DNA of 64,000 bases. It comes from an uncultured Psychrobacter sp. Its GTDB lineage: Bacteria > Pseudomonadota > Gammaproteobacteria > Pseudomonadales > Moraxellaceae. Where the stretch lies: positions 1-64,000 of the forward strand of contig CANLDW010000008.1 of the NCBI GenBank assembly GCA_947489525.1, read 5' to 3'. Positions 63,064-64,000 of the stretch are shown here, in pieces. Positions within the stretch are counted from its first letter, which is position 1. Each line of letters starts with the position of its first letter. The notes under the pieces are model-generated. The model was not told the origin of the DNA and searched no databases. It saw nothing but the letters and a program-made list of their open reading frames with translations. The translations under genes and the position numbers were made by a program.

Positions 63064-64000
63064 TCACTTAGCCGTTTTTCGCAGCAACGCATAATAAAAG
63101 CCATCACCACTCTCGCTATCAATCGGCAAACACTGACGACCAATCGCCTGCTTAATACCCCAATTACAATCATCGGTAAACTCGATGGCCACTGCATCAT
63201 CATGATGCTTTAAGAAGTCCTGCATTTGTTCCACGTTTTCTTGTTTAAGAATAGAGCAGGTGACATAGAGCAAATAACCGCCTACTTTGAGTTGTGGCCA
63301 TAAATTGTGCAAGATATCCGCCTGCAAGGTAGCAGTTTGCTGTATGTCTTCCTCTTTACGGAGGATACTGATATCCGGATGACGACGAATGACGCCCGTC
63401 GCTGTACAGGGTGAATCAAGCAAAATAGCATCGAATACGGCTAATTCTTCGTCCGATTTTGGCTTGACGAATTGCCATCTAGTGGCATCAGCGCAAACAA
63501 TATCGAGGCTAATAGCTTGTTTGCCTTGCTGCTGGGACTGCTCTAAATTTAATCTTGCTAAATTCTCATGAATACGGGTAATCCGCGGCGCTTCATTATC
63601 GATAGCAGTTAACTTAACGTTAGCAATTTTACTATTCGTATCTAAACTTGAGTCGCCATCCGAATAATCATCTAAATCAGAGTGTTTCACATGAAACAAT
63701 GACGGTTGCTTACTTGAAGTCAATAACTCTAACCAATGCGCCAGTTTACCCCCAGGAGCGGCGCAAGCATCTAATAAATGCAGCTCAGTATTAATATCGT
63801 CACTACTGATTTTGTTGGTTAAAGCCAATTGAATTAGCGGGGCGGCAAGCTGAGCATGCATATCTTGCACACTCACCGCGCCATCGGCAAACTCAGGCAA
63901 AAAACTTACCGCTGTACTATTCTCTAAACGCAGCACTGGCGTTGATATCGTAGATATCGTAGATATCGTAGCGCTAGCAGCATCCGCTATATCAGGCAAC
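63064..64000 (-). CDS. rsmB: 16S rRNA m5C967 methyltransferase RsmB, 3' part (5' end outside window)
   Basis: Methylates C967 of 16S rRNA. The visible 311 residues hold the Rossmann SAM-methyltransferase: motif I LLDACAAPGGKLAHWLELL, motif IV DAILLDSPCTATGVIRRHPD with the conserved PC, and motif VI YVTCSILKQEN with the catalytic Cys. The frame is open to the window edge and the NusB-like N-terminal domain is missing, so the start lies beyond 64000. A 9-bp unit GATATCGTA is repeated three times (63944-63970), encoding a Ser-Thr-Ile run, and a parS-like site lies within the gene. Confidence 0.92.
   Translation of the reverse strand, partial: LPDIADAASATISTISTISTPVLRLENSTAVSFLPEFADGAVSVQDMHAQLAAPLIQLALTNKISSDDINTELHLLDACAAPGGKLAHWLELLTSSKQPSLFHVKHSDLDDYSDGDSSLDTNSKIANVKLTAIDNEAPRITRIHENLARLNLEQSQQQGKQAISLDIVCADATRWQFVKPKSDEELAVFDAILLDSPCTATGVIRRHPDISILRKEEDIQQTATLQADILHNLWPQLKVGGYLLYVTCSILKQENVEQMQDFLKHHDDAVAIEFTDDCNWGIKQAIGRQCLPIDSESGDGFYYALLRKTAK
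63683..63698. promoter_or_regulatory. parS-like site 3, inside rsmB
   Basis: TGTTTCACATGAAACA, identical over 16 bp to the site at 55537-55552. In the rsmB frame it encodes the LFHVKH segment, in a variable linker between conserved motifs. Confidence 0.7.

Overview
The window looks like the chromosome of a Psychrobacter-type bacterium (Moraxellaceae, Gammaproteobacteria). The basis is the coherent set of gammaproteobacterial housekeeping genes, the complete Na+-NQR locus with its maturation factors, and a moderate GC content. The genus is an inference from protein character; no database search was possible.

Layout. 1-777: two strong tandem sigma70 promoters point out of the left edge, probably at a stable-RNA operon, followed by the thrS leader. 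778-7198: thrS-infC (AUU start on infC), telA and rnr. 7316-10179, minus strand: a small membrane protein, a BON-MscS channel and hisA. 10842-19606: nqrABCDEF, an SDR gene, apbE and nqrM, so the sodium pump, its flavinyl transferase and its iron-delivery factor sit together. 19824-25362: a CynX-type MFS carrier and a TesA-like esterase with a YbbA/YbbP ABC pair. 25363-28390: an AT-rich island with a two-gene RloA/RloB-like (ATPase plus Toprim-like) module, flanked by inverted copies of a hairpin-rich dispersed repeat; it is a likely phage-defence cassette. 28390-33199: avtA, hchA, a membrane protein, and hisB-(secreted protein)-hisH. 33432-41935: a small GNAT-like protein, tRNA-Phe, a DUF4385 protein, gph, comM, a penicillin-acylase-type hydrolase, a broken small gene and hemN. 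42030-47554: nfeD plus an SPFH protein, two tandem beta-barrel outer-membrane proteins, and bioF-bioC. 47671-53552: grpE-dnaK, an HSL-type esterase, a metallophosphoesterase and an HMA-like mini-protein. 53801-57293: a DCC-family protein, a fatty acid desaturase, a TIGR01777 epimerase-like protein and a GbsR/MarR regulator. 57679-64000: tsaC, dprA, a LysM protein, thrC and the 3' part of rsmB.

Most notable observations. (1) The same 20-bp dyad lies upstream of the GbsR/MarR gene, the TIGR01777 gene and the desaturase gene, which defines a probable local lipid regulon. (2) Three ParB/parS-like sites (core GTTTCACATGAAAC) lie within 8.3 kb beside dprA and rsmB, suggesting closeness to the replication origin. 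(3) The RloAB-like cassette is bracketed by inverted repeats whose central hairpin has a different sequence but is still paired in one copy. (4) Several dispersed palindromic repeat families recur, one of them doubling as a terminator.
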